Shown here piece by piece: positions 6,720 to 12,670 of a stretch of DNA of 12,982 bases (positions within the stretch are counted from its first letter, which is position 1; every line of letters begins with the position of its first letter). The notes below the pieces were generated by a model. The model did no database searches. It had not been told where the DNA came from and was given only the letters and a program-made list of their open reading frames with translations. This stretch comes from Nitrospirota bacterium (GTDB lineage Bacteria; Nitrospirota; RBG-16-64-22; JACRHK01), in NCBI GenBank assembly GCA_016217625.1, contig JACRHK010000095.1:1-12982 (forward strand). The letters run 5' to 3'. A program made the translations under genes and the position numbers.

Positions 6720-7742
6720 ATGGGCAGGCTGCTCCCCCTGGGCAAGCTCAAGCTCTCCCAACTCGACCGCCTGCTCAAGCGGTACACCACGGAGGGCGGC
6801 CGGGTGGTCGTCGGCGCCCGCGTGGGGGAAGACGCCGCCGTGTTGGACTTCGGCCCCACCTATCTCCTCGCCAAGACCGACCCCATCACCTTCGTCACCG
6901 ACGCCATCGGCCGCTATGCCATCCAGATCAATGCCAACGACATCGCCACGATGGGAGGGATCCCGCGCTGGTTCCTCGCCACCGTGTTGCTTCCGGCAGG
7001 GAAGGCCACGGAGGAGATGGCCGAGGAGATCTTCGCCCAGCTTGCCCAGGCCTGCCGCGAACTGGACATCGCCTACTGCGGCGGCCATACGGAGGTCACC
7101 CACGGGATCGATCGGCCGATCGTCGTCGGCCAGATGCTGGGCGAGGTCCCGCGTGACCGTCTCATCACGACGGCAGGCGCCCGCGTCGGCGATGCCCTGA
7201 TCCTCACCAAAGGGATCGCGATTGAGGGCGCCACCATTTTGGCCCGCGAGTGCTCCGACCGCCTTCTGCAGAAATTCGGGGCCCCCTTCCTCGACCGGTG
7301 CAAGCGCCTGCTGTACGAACCCGGGCTCAGCATTCTCCGGGATGCCCGGCTGGCCCTTGAAGCGGGGACCGTCCACGCCATGCATGACCCCACGGAAGGG
7401 GGCCTGGCCACGGGACTCCATGAGCTGGCCCAGGCGGCCAGCGTAGGCCTTCTCGTGGAGCATGCGGCAATCCCCATCCTCCCTGAGACGTCCACACTGT
7501 GCCGGGAGTTCGGCCTCGATCCCCTAGGGGTGATCGCTTCGGGCGCGCTGCTCCTCTCCGTCCCCGCCGAAGAGGCGCAACAGATCTGCGCCCATCTGAC
7601 AAGTCATGGGATCGCCGCCGCGCAGATCGGCAGAGTTGTCGCCCCGGAGGAAGGAATCCGGATGATCAAAGAAGGCGCCGTCCAACCCCTTCCCTGCTAT
7701 GAGCAGGATGAGATCACGAAGGTGTTGGGGGGAAGTCGATAA
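6720..7742 (+). CDS. AIR synthase (PurM)/HypE-superfamily protein, orphan
   Basis: This 340-residue ATP-binding protein belongs to the PurM/HypE/SelD/ThiL superfamily. Visible motifs: VGEDAAVLDFG at 35-45 (acidic metal/ATP site), TDPITFVTDAIGRYAIQINAND at 53-74 (given here as a span with key D54 and N71/N73), GGHTEVT at 121-127, and MHDPTEGGLATGLHELA at 221-237. Genuine HypE ends in a PRIC-type tail whose cysteine is carbamoylated. Here the tail runs C326 then YEQDEITKVLGGSR, so there is no terminal cysteine, and no hypA-F or hydrogenase genes are nearby. It fits the HypE-like 'AIR synthase-related' group with unknown substrate, rather than hydrogenase maturation or purine synthesis. It is probably the last gene of the fbp operon. 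Its TAA overlaps the start of the 7741-7860 repeat tract. Confidence 0.85.
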   Translation: MGRLLPLGKLKLSQLDRLLKRYTTEGGRVVVGARVGEDAAVLDFGPTYLLAKTDPITFVTDAIGRYAIQINANDIATMGGIPRWFLATVLLPAGKATEEMAEEIFAQLAQACRELDIAYCGGHTEVTHGIDRPIVVGQMLGEVPRDRLITTAGARVGDALILTKGIAIEGATILARECSDRLLQKFGAPFLDRCKRLLYEPGLSILRDARLALEAGTVHAMHDPTEGGLATGLHELAQAASVGLLVEHAAIPILPETSTLCREFGLDPLGVIASGALLLSVPAEEAQQICAHLTSHGIAAAQIGRVVAPEEGIRMIKEGAVQPLPCYEQDEITKVLGGSR

Positions 7743-7860
7743 GTTAATAAGTCAATAGGTCAATAGGTCAATATGTCAATAAGTTACTGAGTCAATGAGT
7801 CAACAAGTTCAAAGTCAATAAGTCAATAAGTCAATGAGATAATAGTCGATAGTCAATAGT
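7741..7860 (+). repeat. Long array of 7-8-nt GTCAAT-type units
   Basis: About 15 consecutive units of RRGTCAAT (8 nt) or AGTCAAT (7 nt), with degenerate copies such as AAGTTACT and GAGATAAT. It begins in the stop codon of the HypE-like gene (TAA at 7740-7742) and ends 4 bases before the -35 box of the ECF promoter (7865). The whole intergenic space up to that promoter is this repeat. It is AT-rich with stops in several frames and unlike the flanking coding DNA. No spacers are present, so it is not a CRISPR array. Confidence 0.9.
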
Positions 7861-7864
7861 CACG

Positions 7865-7892
7865 GGAACTTGCAAGTCGCGCGGGTGTCTAA
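7865..7892 (+). promoter_or_regulatory. ECF-type promoter upstream of the sigma factor gene
   Basis: GGAAC (7865-7869), 17 bases, then GTCT (7887-7890, extended GTCTAA). This matches the general ECF sigma consensus of a GGAAC -35 and a GTC-type -10. The context CACGGGAACTT and GGTGTCT is identical to the promoter at 9559-9584 upstream of the DUF4139 gene, which suggests both are read by the ECF factor encoded here. The predicted transcript start (about 7898-7900) lies only 5-7 bases before the ATG at 7905. Confidence 0.8.
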
Positions 7893-7904
7893 CTAGAGGC
7901 GGAG

Positions 7905-8504
7905 ATGCCAGAAGATCCCGATCGGGCGTGGGTGCGCGGGGCGCAGGCGGGAGACGCGGAGTCCTTCACCCCGCTCATCCTCCGCCACCAGAAGCGGATC
8001 TATAACCTGGCCTTGCGGATGCTGGGGGACGCGGCCGAGGCCGAGGATCTGACGCAGGAGGTCTTTGTCGCGGCCTATGAACAGATCCGGCAGTTCCGGG
8101 AGGAGGCGGCCTTTCCCACCTGGCTTCACCAGATTGCCGTCCGCCGCGGCCTCAACCGGCTGCGCGATCTCAACCGCCGGCCGCTCAAGCGGGCGCTCTC
8201 GCTGGATGACCCGCCGCAGGACGGAGGCAGGCCCCTGGAAGTGGCCGATCCCGCCCCCTCGCCGGAAACCCTCCACGAGCGGCGGGAGATGGCGGCAATC
8301 CTCCAGGAGGGCCTCGGCCGGCTGCCGGAGGAAGCGCGCATGATCGTCATCCTCCGCGAGGTGCAAGGTCTGGCCTACGAGGAGATCGCGGCCATCCTGA
8401 GGATGGAGCTGGGGACGGTGAAGTCCCGGCTCCACCGGGCCCGCCTGGCTCTGGCAGACTATTGCCGGAGCGCGATGCATGGGGGACGGCATGTCGTGCG
8501 ATGA
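7905..8504 (+). CDS. ECF-family RNA polymerase sigma factor (RpoE-like)
   Basis: The 199-residue product has the two-domain ECF layout. Sigma region 2 is at about 25-90, with IYNLALRMLGDAAEAEDLTQ and EVFVAAYEQI, where region 2.2 contacts the core enzyme and regions 2.3-2.4 (PTWLHQIAVRRGLNRLRD) read the -10. A linker rich in D and P follows (about 98-125). Sigma region 4 is at about 132-185, with the helix-turn-helix YEEIAAILRMELGTVKSRLHRAR reading the -35. The layout resembles the RpoE-like ECF groups whose partners are zinc-finger anti-sigma factors, and one is encoded directly downstream with a 26-base overlap. A GAGG at 7896-7899 precedes the ATG by 5 bases. Probably released from the membrane on envelope stress and autoregulated through the promoter at 7865. 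The exact ECF group is not determined. Confidence 0.94.
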   Translation: MPEDPDRAWVRGAQAGDAESFTPLILRHQKRIYNLALRMLGDAAEAEDLTQEVFVAAYEQIRQFREEAAFPTWLHQIAVRRGLNRLRDLNRRPLKRALSLDDPPQDGGRPLEVADPAPSPETLHERREMAAILQEGLGRLPEEARMIVILREVQGLAYEEIAAILRMELGTVKSRLHRARLALADYCRSAMHGGRHVVR

Positions 8505-9534
8505 GATTCGGGAAAAGCTCTCCCTCTATCTGGAAGAGGAGCTGCCCGACACGGAGCGGGAGGCACTCGACCGCCACCTGGCGGCGTGCGCGGCCTGCGC
8601 CGAGACCCTGAGTCTTCTCCGTGAGGTCTCCACCGGCCTGCGCCGGATGGAAGAGGCCGAGCCGCCTCCCCGCCTGGCCCGGAAAATCCAGGAGGCGATT
8701 GCCGATAACGCGCGCCGACAACGCGCGCGGCCTGCCTGGTGGAGATCGTGGGCTCCGGCCCTTGCGGCTGCTGCCGTGGTCCTCCTCACAATCGGCACCG
8801 TGACGTATCTTGATAAAGCCCGGATTCAGGAGGAGCCGATCATCCCCAGGCTGGAGCGCCCTGCCGAAGCTCCTGCTCCGACAGCTCCTTCATCGCAAAT
8901 AAGGGTCGAGCCCCAGACGGAGAGGCCGGCCGCGCCTCCCCCTCAACCGGCAAAGGCGAAGGCGGATACTCTCAAAGCGGAAAAAAAAGTCTTGCGTGAG
9001 GCTCCGGTTCCTCCCGCCGAGAAACCGGCAGCGCCGGCGCTCGGCGACCTGCGGAAGGATGAAGCTCCGGCGGCTCCTTCTCCATCAATCGCCGCCAAGG
9101 GTCGCATGTTGGAGCCTCGCATGGAAAGAGACAAAATTTCTGAAGTCCGATCCCAAGCGCCTGCCCCGGCCGTCACGGCCGGGCTGAAAGCCGCCCGTCC
9201 GCCCGATGCCGTGCCTGCTGCCGTGATCATCATGAGCGATCCGACACTCGTCGAACGAGCGAAAGCGGCCATCCTGGCCCTTGGCGGGAAAGTGCGTCAA
9301 GATCCCCGAAGGGCGCCGGAGCTGCGCGCCCTGGCGAAGGAATATCGTTTGGAGGGACAGGAAGCGCCTGTCTTGGAGTACTCCATTCTCCGGGCGCGCT
9401 ATCCCGATCTGATCCAGCGCCTGCGGGAGCTGGACCCGAAGATGTCTGCCCCCTCCCTTGAGGTGGACACGCGGGACGCCGGCCGGGAGACGCTCACCTT
9501 TCGTTTGGAAGTCCGCAAAGCTCCCAACCCCTAA
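8479..9534 (+). CDS. Zinc-finger (zf-HC2) transmembrane anti-sigma factor with periplasmic C-terminal domain
   Basis: Predicted partner and inhibitor of the upstream ECF sigma factor (the genes overlap by 26 bases). Of 351 residues, the N-terminal anti-sigma domain (about 5-50) has C7, H33, C37 and C40 in the zf-HC2 pattern (HLAACAAC). One transmembrane helix lies at about 92-109 (APALAAAAVVLLTIGTVTYL), followed by a proline/alanine/lysine-rich linker at about 115-245. A compact C-terminal domain at about 246-348 begins VPAAVIIMSDPTLVERAKAA and contains YPDLIQRLRELDPK and LTFRLEVRK. That last domain is larger than in simple anti-sigmas and may sense a periplasmic signal. Its alternating alpha/beta look is only a visual impression. 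An internal ATG at 8491 would drop four residues and keep C7 as the third residue. No RseB- or protease-like gene is next to it. Confidence 0.88.
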   Translation: MGDGMSCDEIREKLSLYLEEELPDTEREALDRHLAACAACAETLSLLREVSTGLRRMEEAEPPPRLARKIQEAIADNARRQRARPAWWRSWAPALAAAAVVLLTIGTVTYLDKARIQEEPIIPRLERPAEAPAPTAPSSQIRVEPQTERPAAPPPQPAKAKADTLKAEKKVLREAPVPPAEKPAAPALGDLRKDEAPAAPSPSIAAKGRMLEPRMERDKISEVRSQAPAPAVTAGLKAARPPDAVPAAVIIMSDPTLVERAKAAILALGGKVRQDPRRAPELRALAKEYRLEGQEAPVLEYSILRARYPDLIQRLRELDPKMSAPSLEVDTRDAGRETLTFRLEVRKAPNP

Positions 9535-9549
9535 TCCCTAATCCCACAT
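9529..9549 (+). repeat. Short CCCTAAT heptamer repeat on the anti-sigma stop codon
   Basis: Two perfect CCCTAAT units (9529-9535 and 9536-9542) and a degenerate third (CCCACAT). The first unit contains the TAA stop (9532-9534). The tract ends 9 bases before the -35 box of the DUF4139 promoter. It is short enough that chance cannot be excluded on its own. The link is its position, which matches the other 7-nt arrays in the window. Confidence 0.55.
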
Positions 9550-9558
9550 TCCCCCACG

Positions 9559-9586
9559 GGAACTTTTTCCTCCTCCCGGTGTCTCA
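9559..9586 (+). promoter_or_regulatory. ECF-type promoter upstream of the DUF4139 gene
   Basis: GGAAC (9559-9563), 17 bases, then GTCT (9581-9584, extended GTCTCA). The spacing is identical to the promoter at 7865, and so are the flanks: CACGGGAACTT (9556-9566) and GGTGTCT (9578-9584). The spacer interiors differ. The predicted start is near 9591-9593, giving a 5' leader of about 79 bases that opens with the hairpin at 9592-9619. Confidence 0.8.
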
Positions 9587-9591
9587 ACAAC

Positions 9592-9619
9592 CAGACACGG
9601 ACTTCTCCCCGTTCGTCTG
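9592..9619 (+). promoter_or_regulatory. 5'-leader hairpin of the DUF4139 transcript
   Basis: CAGACACGG (9592-9600) pairs with CCGT (9609-9612) and GTCTG (9615-9619), with a 2-base bulge (TC) and an 8-base loop. It lies exactly at the predicted 5' end of the transcript, where such stems often protect mRNA. Function is inferred from position. Confidence 0.4.
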
Positions 9620-9670
9620 CGTGTAAAGGGCGCATCTGCGGGGAGGCGGAATGAGCGAAAGGAGGCTGTT

Positions 9671-11110
9671 ATGAAGAACATCAAGAAATGGGGCGCAGTC
9701 ATTGCGCTTGGGCTTCTCGTGTTCGGATCGTTTGAGATCTCCGCAGGGAAAACGCTCACGGCCGCGCCGGCCCTTGAAAGCGCGCTGAGCGACCAGGAAT
9801 CGGTCGCCGTGACGATCTACAACAACGGCCTGGGCCTTGTCCGGGAAGTGCGGAAGATCCCCGTCCCCAGGGGCGTCGGCGAGCTCCGCTTCATGGACGT
9901 GGCGGCGCAGATCAGGCCCGAGACCGTCCACATCCAGCCGCTCGACGGGGACCTCGCCGTCCTGGAGCAAAATTACGAGTACGATCTCCTGAGCCCCGCG
10001 AAGCTCCTGGAGAAACAGTTGGGGAAGGAAGTAGAACTTGCGCGCTACGATAAAGACGCCAGAGAGGTGGAGGTCCGGAAGGCGACGCTGCTCAGCACGA
10101 ACCAGGGGTTTGTTTACAGGATGGGGGACCGCATTGTGATCAATCCTCCGGGAGAGGTCCGGCTCACCCGCGTACCGGATGACCTTATCGCCAAGCCGAC
10201 GCTGGTCTGGCTCCTGAAAGGTTCGGGCGGGACCCAGCGGGTGGAGACGTCGTACCTCACGCGCGGGCTCACCTGGCAGGCGGACTACGTGTTGGTCCTC
10301 GATAAGGGCGATAAGCATGCCGGCGTCAATGGTTGGGTCACGCTGGATAACACGAGCGGCGCCGCGTACCGGAACGCCAGGCTCCAGCTTGTCGCCGGAG
10401 ACGTCCAGAAGGTGGAAGAAGACTACCGGGTCGGGAGGGATCTGCTTGCGGCCAAGGCGGCCAGGGCCGAGACGCCTGCGTTCAAGGAGCAGGCGTTCTT
10501 CGAATACCACCTCTACACGCTGGAACGTCCCGCGACGATCAAGCAGAATCAGAAGAAGCAGGTCCAGCTTTTGGAGGCCGAGAGCGTGCCCGTCCGGAAA
10601 GACCTGGTCTACCGTGGCGATAGTTGGCTCTACCGGAACAAGATCGGGCACGTCGTGTCGGACCAGAAAGTCGGCGTCTTCCTCACCTTTGAGAACCGGA
10701 AGGACCACGGGATGGGGATGCCGATCCCCAAGGGGATCGTGCGGGTCTATAAGGCCGACGCAAGCGGCGCCCAGCAGTTCGTGGGCGAGGACCGGATTGA
10801 CCACACCCCCAGGGACGAGAAGGTCCGGATCAAGATGGGGAACGCCTTCGACGTCGTGGCCGAGCGCCGCCAGACCGATTTCGAGGTCATCTCAGACAAC
10901 GTCCGGGAGGTGGCTTTCGAGGTCAAGATCCGGAACCACAAGGAGGAGGACGTGGTCGTTCGCGTCGTGGAGCCGATGGCGTTCGATTGGAGAGTGCTCC
11001 AGGCCAGCCATCCCTATGAAAAAATCGACGCGCGGACTCTGGAGTTCAAGCTCCCCGTGGCCAAGGGGAAAGAGGCGAAGCTCGCCTACCGGGTCAGGGT
11101 GAAGTTTTAG
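9671..11110 (+). CDS. Secreted DUF4139-domain protein
   Basis: The 479-residue product has a signal peptide: basic MKNIKK, a hydrophobic core at 8-20 (GAVIALGLLVFGS) and a likely cleavage after ISA (residue 25) or a little later. The body is beta-rich. Family hallmarks are VTIYNNGLGLVREVRKI near 47-63, SYLTRGLTWQADYVLVL at 194-210 and WVTLDNTSGAAYRNARLQL at 222-240, the latter two being the core of DUF4139. An insertion at about 245-290 is rich in E and K, and the strand-rich C-terminus ends in LAYRVRVKF. The function of the family is unknown and the protein is presumably periplasmic or exported. A strong AAAGGAGG lies 5 bases before the ATG. An ECF-type promoter matching that of the upstream sigma gene suggests it is induced by envelope stress. 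It is separated from the anti-sigma gene by about 136 bases. Confidence 0.88.
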   Translation: MKNIKKWGAVIALGLLVFGSFEISAGKTLTAAPALESALSDQESVAVTIYNNGLGLVREVRKIPVPRGVGELRFMDVAAQIRPETVHIQPLDGDLAVLEQNYEYDLLSPAKLLEKQLGKEVELARYDKDAREVEVRKATLLSTNQGFVYRMGDRIVINPPGEVRLTRVPDDLIAKPTLVWLLKGSGGTQRVETSYLTRGLTWQADYVLVLDKGDKHAGVNGWVTLDNTSGAAYRNARLQLVAGDVQKVEEDYRVGRDLLAAKAARAETPAFKEQAFFEYHLYTLERPATIKQNQKKQVQLLEAESVPVRKDLVYRGDSWLYRNKIGHVVSDQKVGVFLTFENRKDHGMGMPIPKGIVRVYKADASGAQQFVGEDRIDHTPRDEKVRIKMGNAFDVVAERRQTDFEVISDNVREVAFEVKIRNHKEEDVVVRVVEPMAFDWRVLQASHPYEKIDARTLEFKLPVAKGKEAKLAYRVRVKF

Positions 11111-11119
11111 AGGTATTTG

Positions 11120-12310
11120 CTACTGGCGTGATGGCGCGTTGCGATCGTGTGCATTTCGACCATGGCGGAGGGTGGGGATGAGGAGGGCGGCGGCGAGGGC
11201 GATGCCGCCGCTCACGAGGAACAACCCTTTAGGACCCAGGGGTTCATACAGGAGGCCGTTGCCCGCGAGGCCCACGACGAGGCCCACGCCGACCGACGCG
11301 CTGCTGTAGAGGCTCTGGCCGCTGGCCCGGTACCGGGGAGGGGAAATCTGGTAAGCATAGGTCACGGCCGCGGCATGGAAGGCCCCGAAGCTGAAGGCAT
11401 GGAGCGTCTGGGCCAGAAGAAGCGGGAGAAACCCTTCGGTCAACCCCGTCGTCCCCCACCGGAGCGCGGCCAGCAGGAGCGACAGACCCAGGACGCCCCG
11501 AAGCCCCAGGCGGTCCTGCAGCCAGCCGGCCCGGTAGAGGATCACGATCTCGCTCAAGACCCCGACGACCCAGAGGGCGCCGATCTCCGTGTGCGAATAC
11601 CCCAGCCCTTCCAGGTAGAGGCTGAAGAAGCCGTAATACGTCCCGTGGCTCAACTGCATGAGGAACCCGCAGAAGAGGAAGAGCGCCACCTCGCGGCGCT
11701 GGAGGAGCGTAAGGAGCGTGTGGTCCGAATGGGGGACGGGGCGCGGATGGTCGATCCCCCACGCCGACAGGAAGTTCAGGAAGAGCAAAGCGAGGATGCC
11801 GTACAGCACCAGGCGGATGGGGGCGACATCCAGCAGGAAGCCGAACAGGACGGCGAAGACGATGAACCCGACGGACCCCCACAGCCGGATCCGGCCGTAG
11901 TGTCCCCCCTCGCGGTCCGCCCGCTCCAGGGTTGTGGCTTCGACCAGCGGAAGCGCCCCTCCCCAGAAGCTGGAGAACAGGGCCATGACCACGAGCATCC
12001 AGGCATATTTCTCTATCCACAGAAATCCGGCAAATGCCAGGAGCCCCAGGCCGCTGCTCCAGAGGGTGATCCCGCGGCGGATCCCGAACCGGTCCGACGC
12101 TACCCCCCAGAGGACCGGGGCCAAGAGCCGCATGCCCGGCAGCAGGGCCAGCAGGAGGCCAATCTGCCGGCCTGTGAGTCCCAGGTGCGCCAGATAGAGG
12201 TTGAAATACGGGAGCAGGAGCCCCAGGATGGCAAAGTAGGAGAAGTAGAAGAGGGGGAGGCTCATGCCGTTCCAACTCTTTGGCTGTCCTGAGTTGTTTT
12301 CCGCTGTCAC
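11120..12310 (-). CDS. MFS transporter (MFS_1_like/HcaT-type)
   Basis: The 396-residue membrane protein has about 12 hydrophobic segments in two halves, the first from about residue 17 (LPLFYFSYFAILGLLLPYF). The MFS motif-A region between helices 2 and 3 is present as WGVASDRFGIRRG, with its half-way echo at LQDRLGLRG. A central cytoplasmic loop (IDHPRPVPHSDHTLLTLLQR, about residues 192-211) joins the halves. The N-terminal LPLFYFSYFAILGLLLPYF pattern and overall size resemble the MFS_1_like family that includes the phenylpropionate transporter HcaT and nucleoside carriers. The substrate cannot be told. The start at 12310 is GTG with a weak ribosome site. An ATG at 12265 (MSLPLFY) is a good alternative and would remove 15 polar residues. 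Its 3' end faces the DUF4139 gene with only 9 bases between stops. Confidence 0.9.
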   Translation of the reverse strand: MTAENNSGQPKSWNGMSLPLFYFSYFAILGLLLPYFNLYLAHLGLTGRQIGLLLALLPGMRLLAPVLWGVASDRFGIRRGITLWSSGLGLLAFAGFLWIEKYAWMLVVMALFSSFWGGALPLVEATTLERADREGGHYGRIRLWGSVGFIVFAVLFGFLLDVAPIRLVLYGILALLFLNFLSAWGIDHPRPVPHSDHTLLTLLQRREVALFLFCGFLMQLSHGTYYGFFSLYLEGLGYSHTEIGALWVVGVLSEIVILYRAGWLQDRLGLRGVLGLSLLLAALRWGTTGLTEGFLPLLLAQTLHAFSFGAFHAAAVTYAYQISPPRYRASGQSLYSSASVGVGLVVGLAGNGLLYEPLGPKGLFLVSGGIALAAALLIPTLRHGRNAHDRNAPSRQ

Positions 12311-12369
12311 GATCGTTGCTCGGATACCACAGGGGGGAACGGGATACGCGAAGTTGGAACGGTACTAAT

Positions 12370-12669
12370 GTCGTGTCCCAATCATCCTTTGACTTTTGTC
12401 GGGCAGGGGAACCCCTTTTACGCGGCCCATATTCGCGAGGATGACAAGACGCCTGGGTCCCCGCGCCCGCAGGGCAAAGCCGTAGAAGGCATGAGGGTGG
12501 CCTTATGCGAACTCCCCTTGCCGCAAAGGGTGCTCAGATGGGCCGCGTTTTGCTTCACACACCCTAGGGAAGAGGACATCTATAATCGCCTCCTTCGGAG
12601 GCTAAGGGTTCAGGGCTCCCCCTGCCCGATCCCGATGCGGGATAGATCAAGATGCGTTTGGGACGCCAC
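12370..12669. mobile_element. 300-bp palindromic MITE-like element
   Basis: It lies in the 360-base gap between the MFS and pmbA genes. The ends form imperfect terminal inverted repeats: GTCGTGTCCCAA (12370-12381) against the complement of 12658-12669, GTGGCGTCCCAA, with 10 of 12 matching. The element is flanked by direct repeats ACTAAT (12364-12369 and 12670-12675). Inside are nested arms 12399-12416 with 12612-12629 (16 of 18), 12420-12430 with 12538-12548 (11 perfect pairs), and hairpins at 12489-12508, 12588-12602 and 12629-12643. No ORF of useful size and no transposase is present, so it would be non-autonomous. A structured RNA is the alternative. The remaining bases of the gap (12311-12363) show nothing I can name. 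Confidence 0.6.
12588..12602. repeat. Perfect hairpin GCCTCC-TTC-GGAGGC inside the MITE-like element
   Basis: Six perfect GC-rich base pairs close a 3-base loop. An outer imperfect stem (ACCCTAG at 12561-12567 against CTAAGGGT at 12602-12609) can enclose it. No T-run follows on either strand, so it is not a canonical intrinsic terminator for the genes on either side. Confidence 0.6.
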
Positions 12670-12670
12670 A

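Noticed and set aside
6720..7742. Hydrogenase maturation factor HypE proper
   Set aside because: There is no terminal PRIC-type cysteine and there are no hyp or hydrogenase genes in the window. It was kept as a HypE-like superfamily member.
7741..7860. A CRISPR array
   Set aside because: The repeats are 7-8 nt with no spacers, and no cas genes are present.
9584..10804. A 406-codon open frame on the - strand across the DUF4139 gene
   Set aside because: It is the antisense of a gene with a signal peptide, family motifs, a ribosome site and a promoter. Nothing in its own product is recognisable.
11147..12292. A 381-codon open frame on the + strand across the MFS gene
   Set aside because: The product is low-complexity, rich in E, G, Q and P, as expected opposite hydrophobic membrane-protein codons. 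The - strand reading has clear transmembrane segments and MFS motifs.
12356..12380. A third ECF promoter at GGAAC (12356)
   Set aside because: The GTC-type box comes at the wrong spacing, the conserved flanks are absent and no + strand gene follows.
12386..12433. A sigma-70 promoter with TTGACT at 12389, sharing CCTTTGACTT with the promoter at 4663
   Set aside because: No acceptable -10 box lies 16-18 bases downstream.
12581..12586. A perfect TATAAT as a + strand promoter
   Set aside because: There is no -35 box at suitable distance and no + strand gene downstream, since pmbA runs the other way.
12399..12645. A known structured RNA (6S, SRP, tmRNA, RNase P or cobalamin riboswitch)
   Set aside because: None of the conserved core motifs of these RNAs was recognised on either strand. 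The terminal and flanking repeats favour a mobile element.
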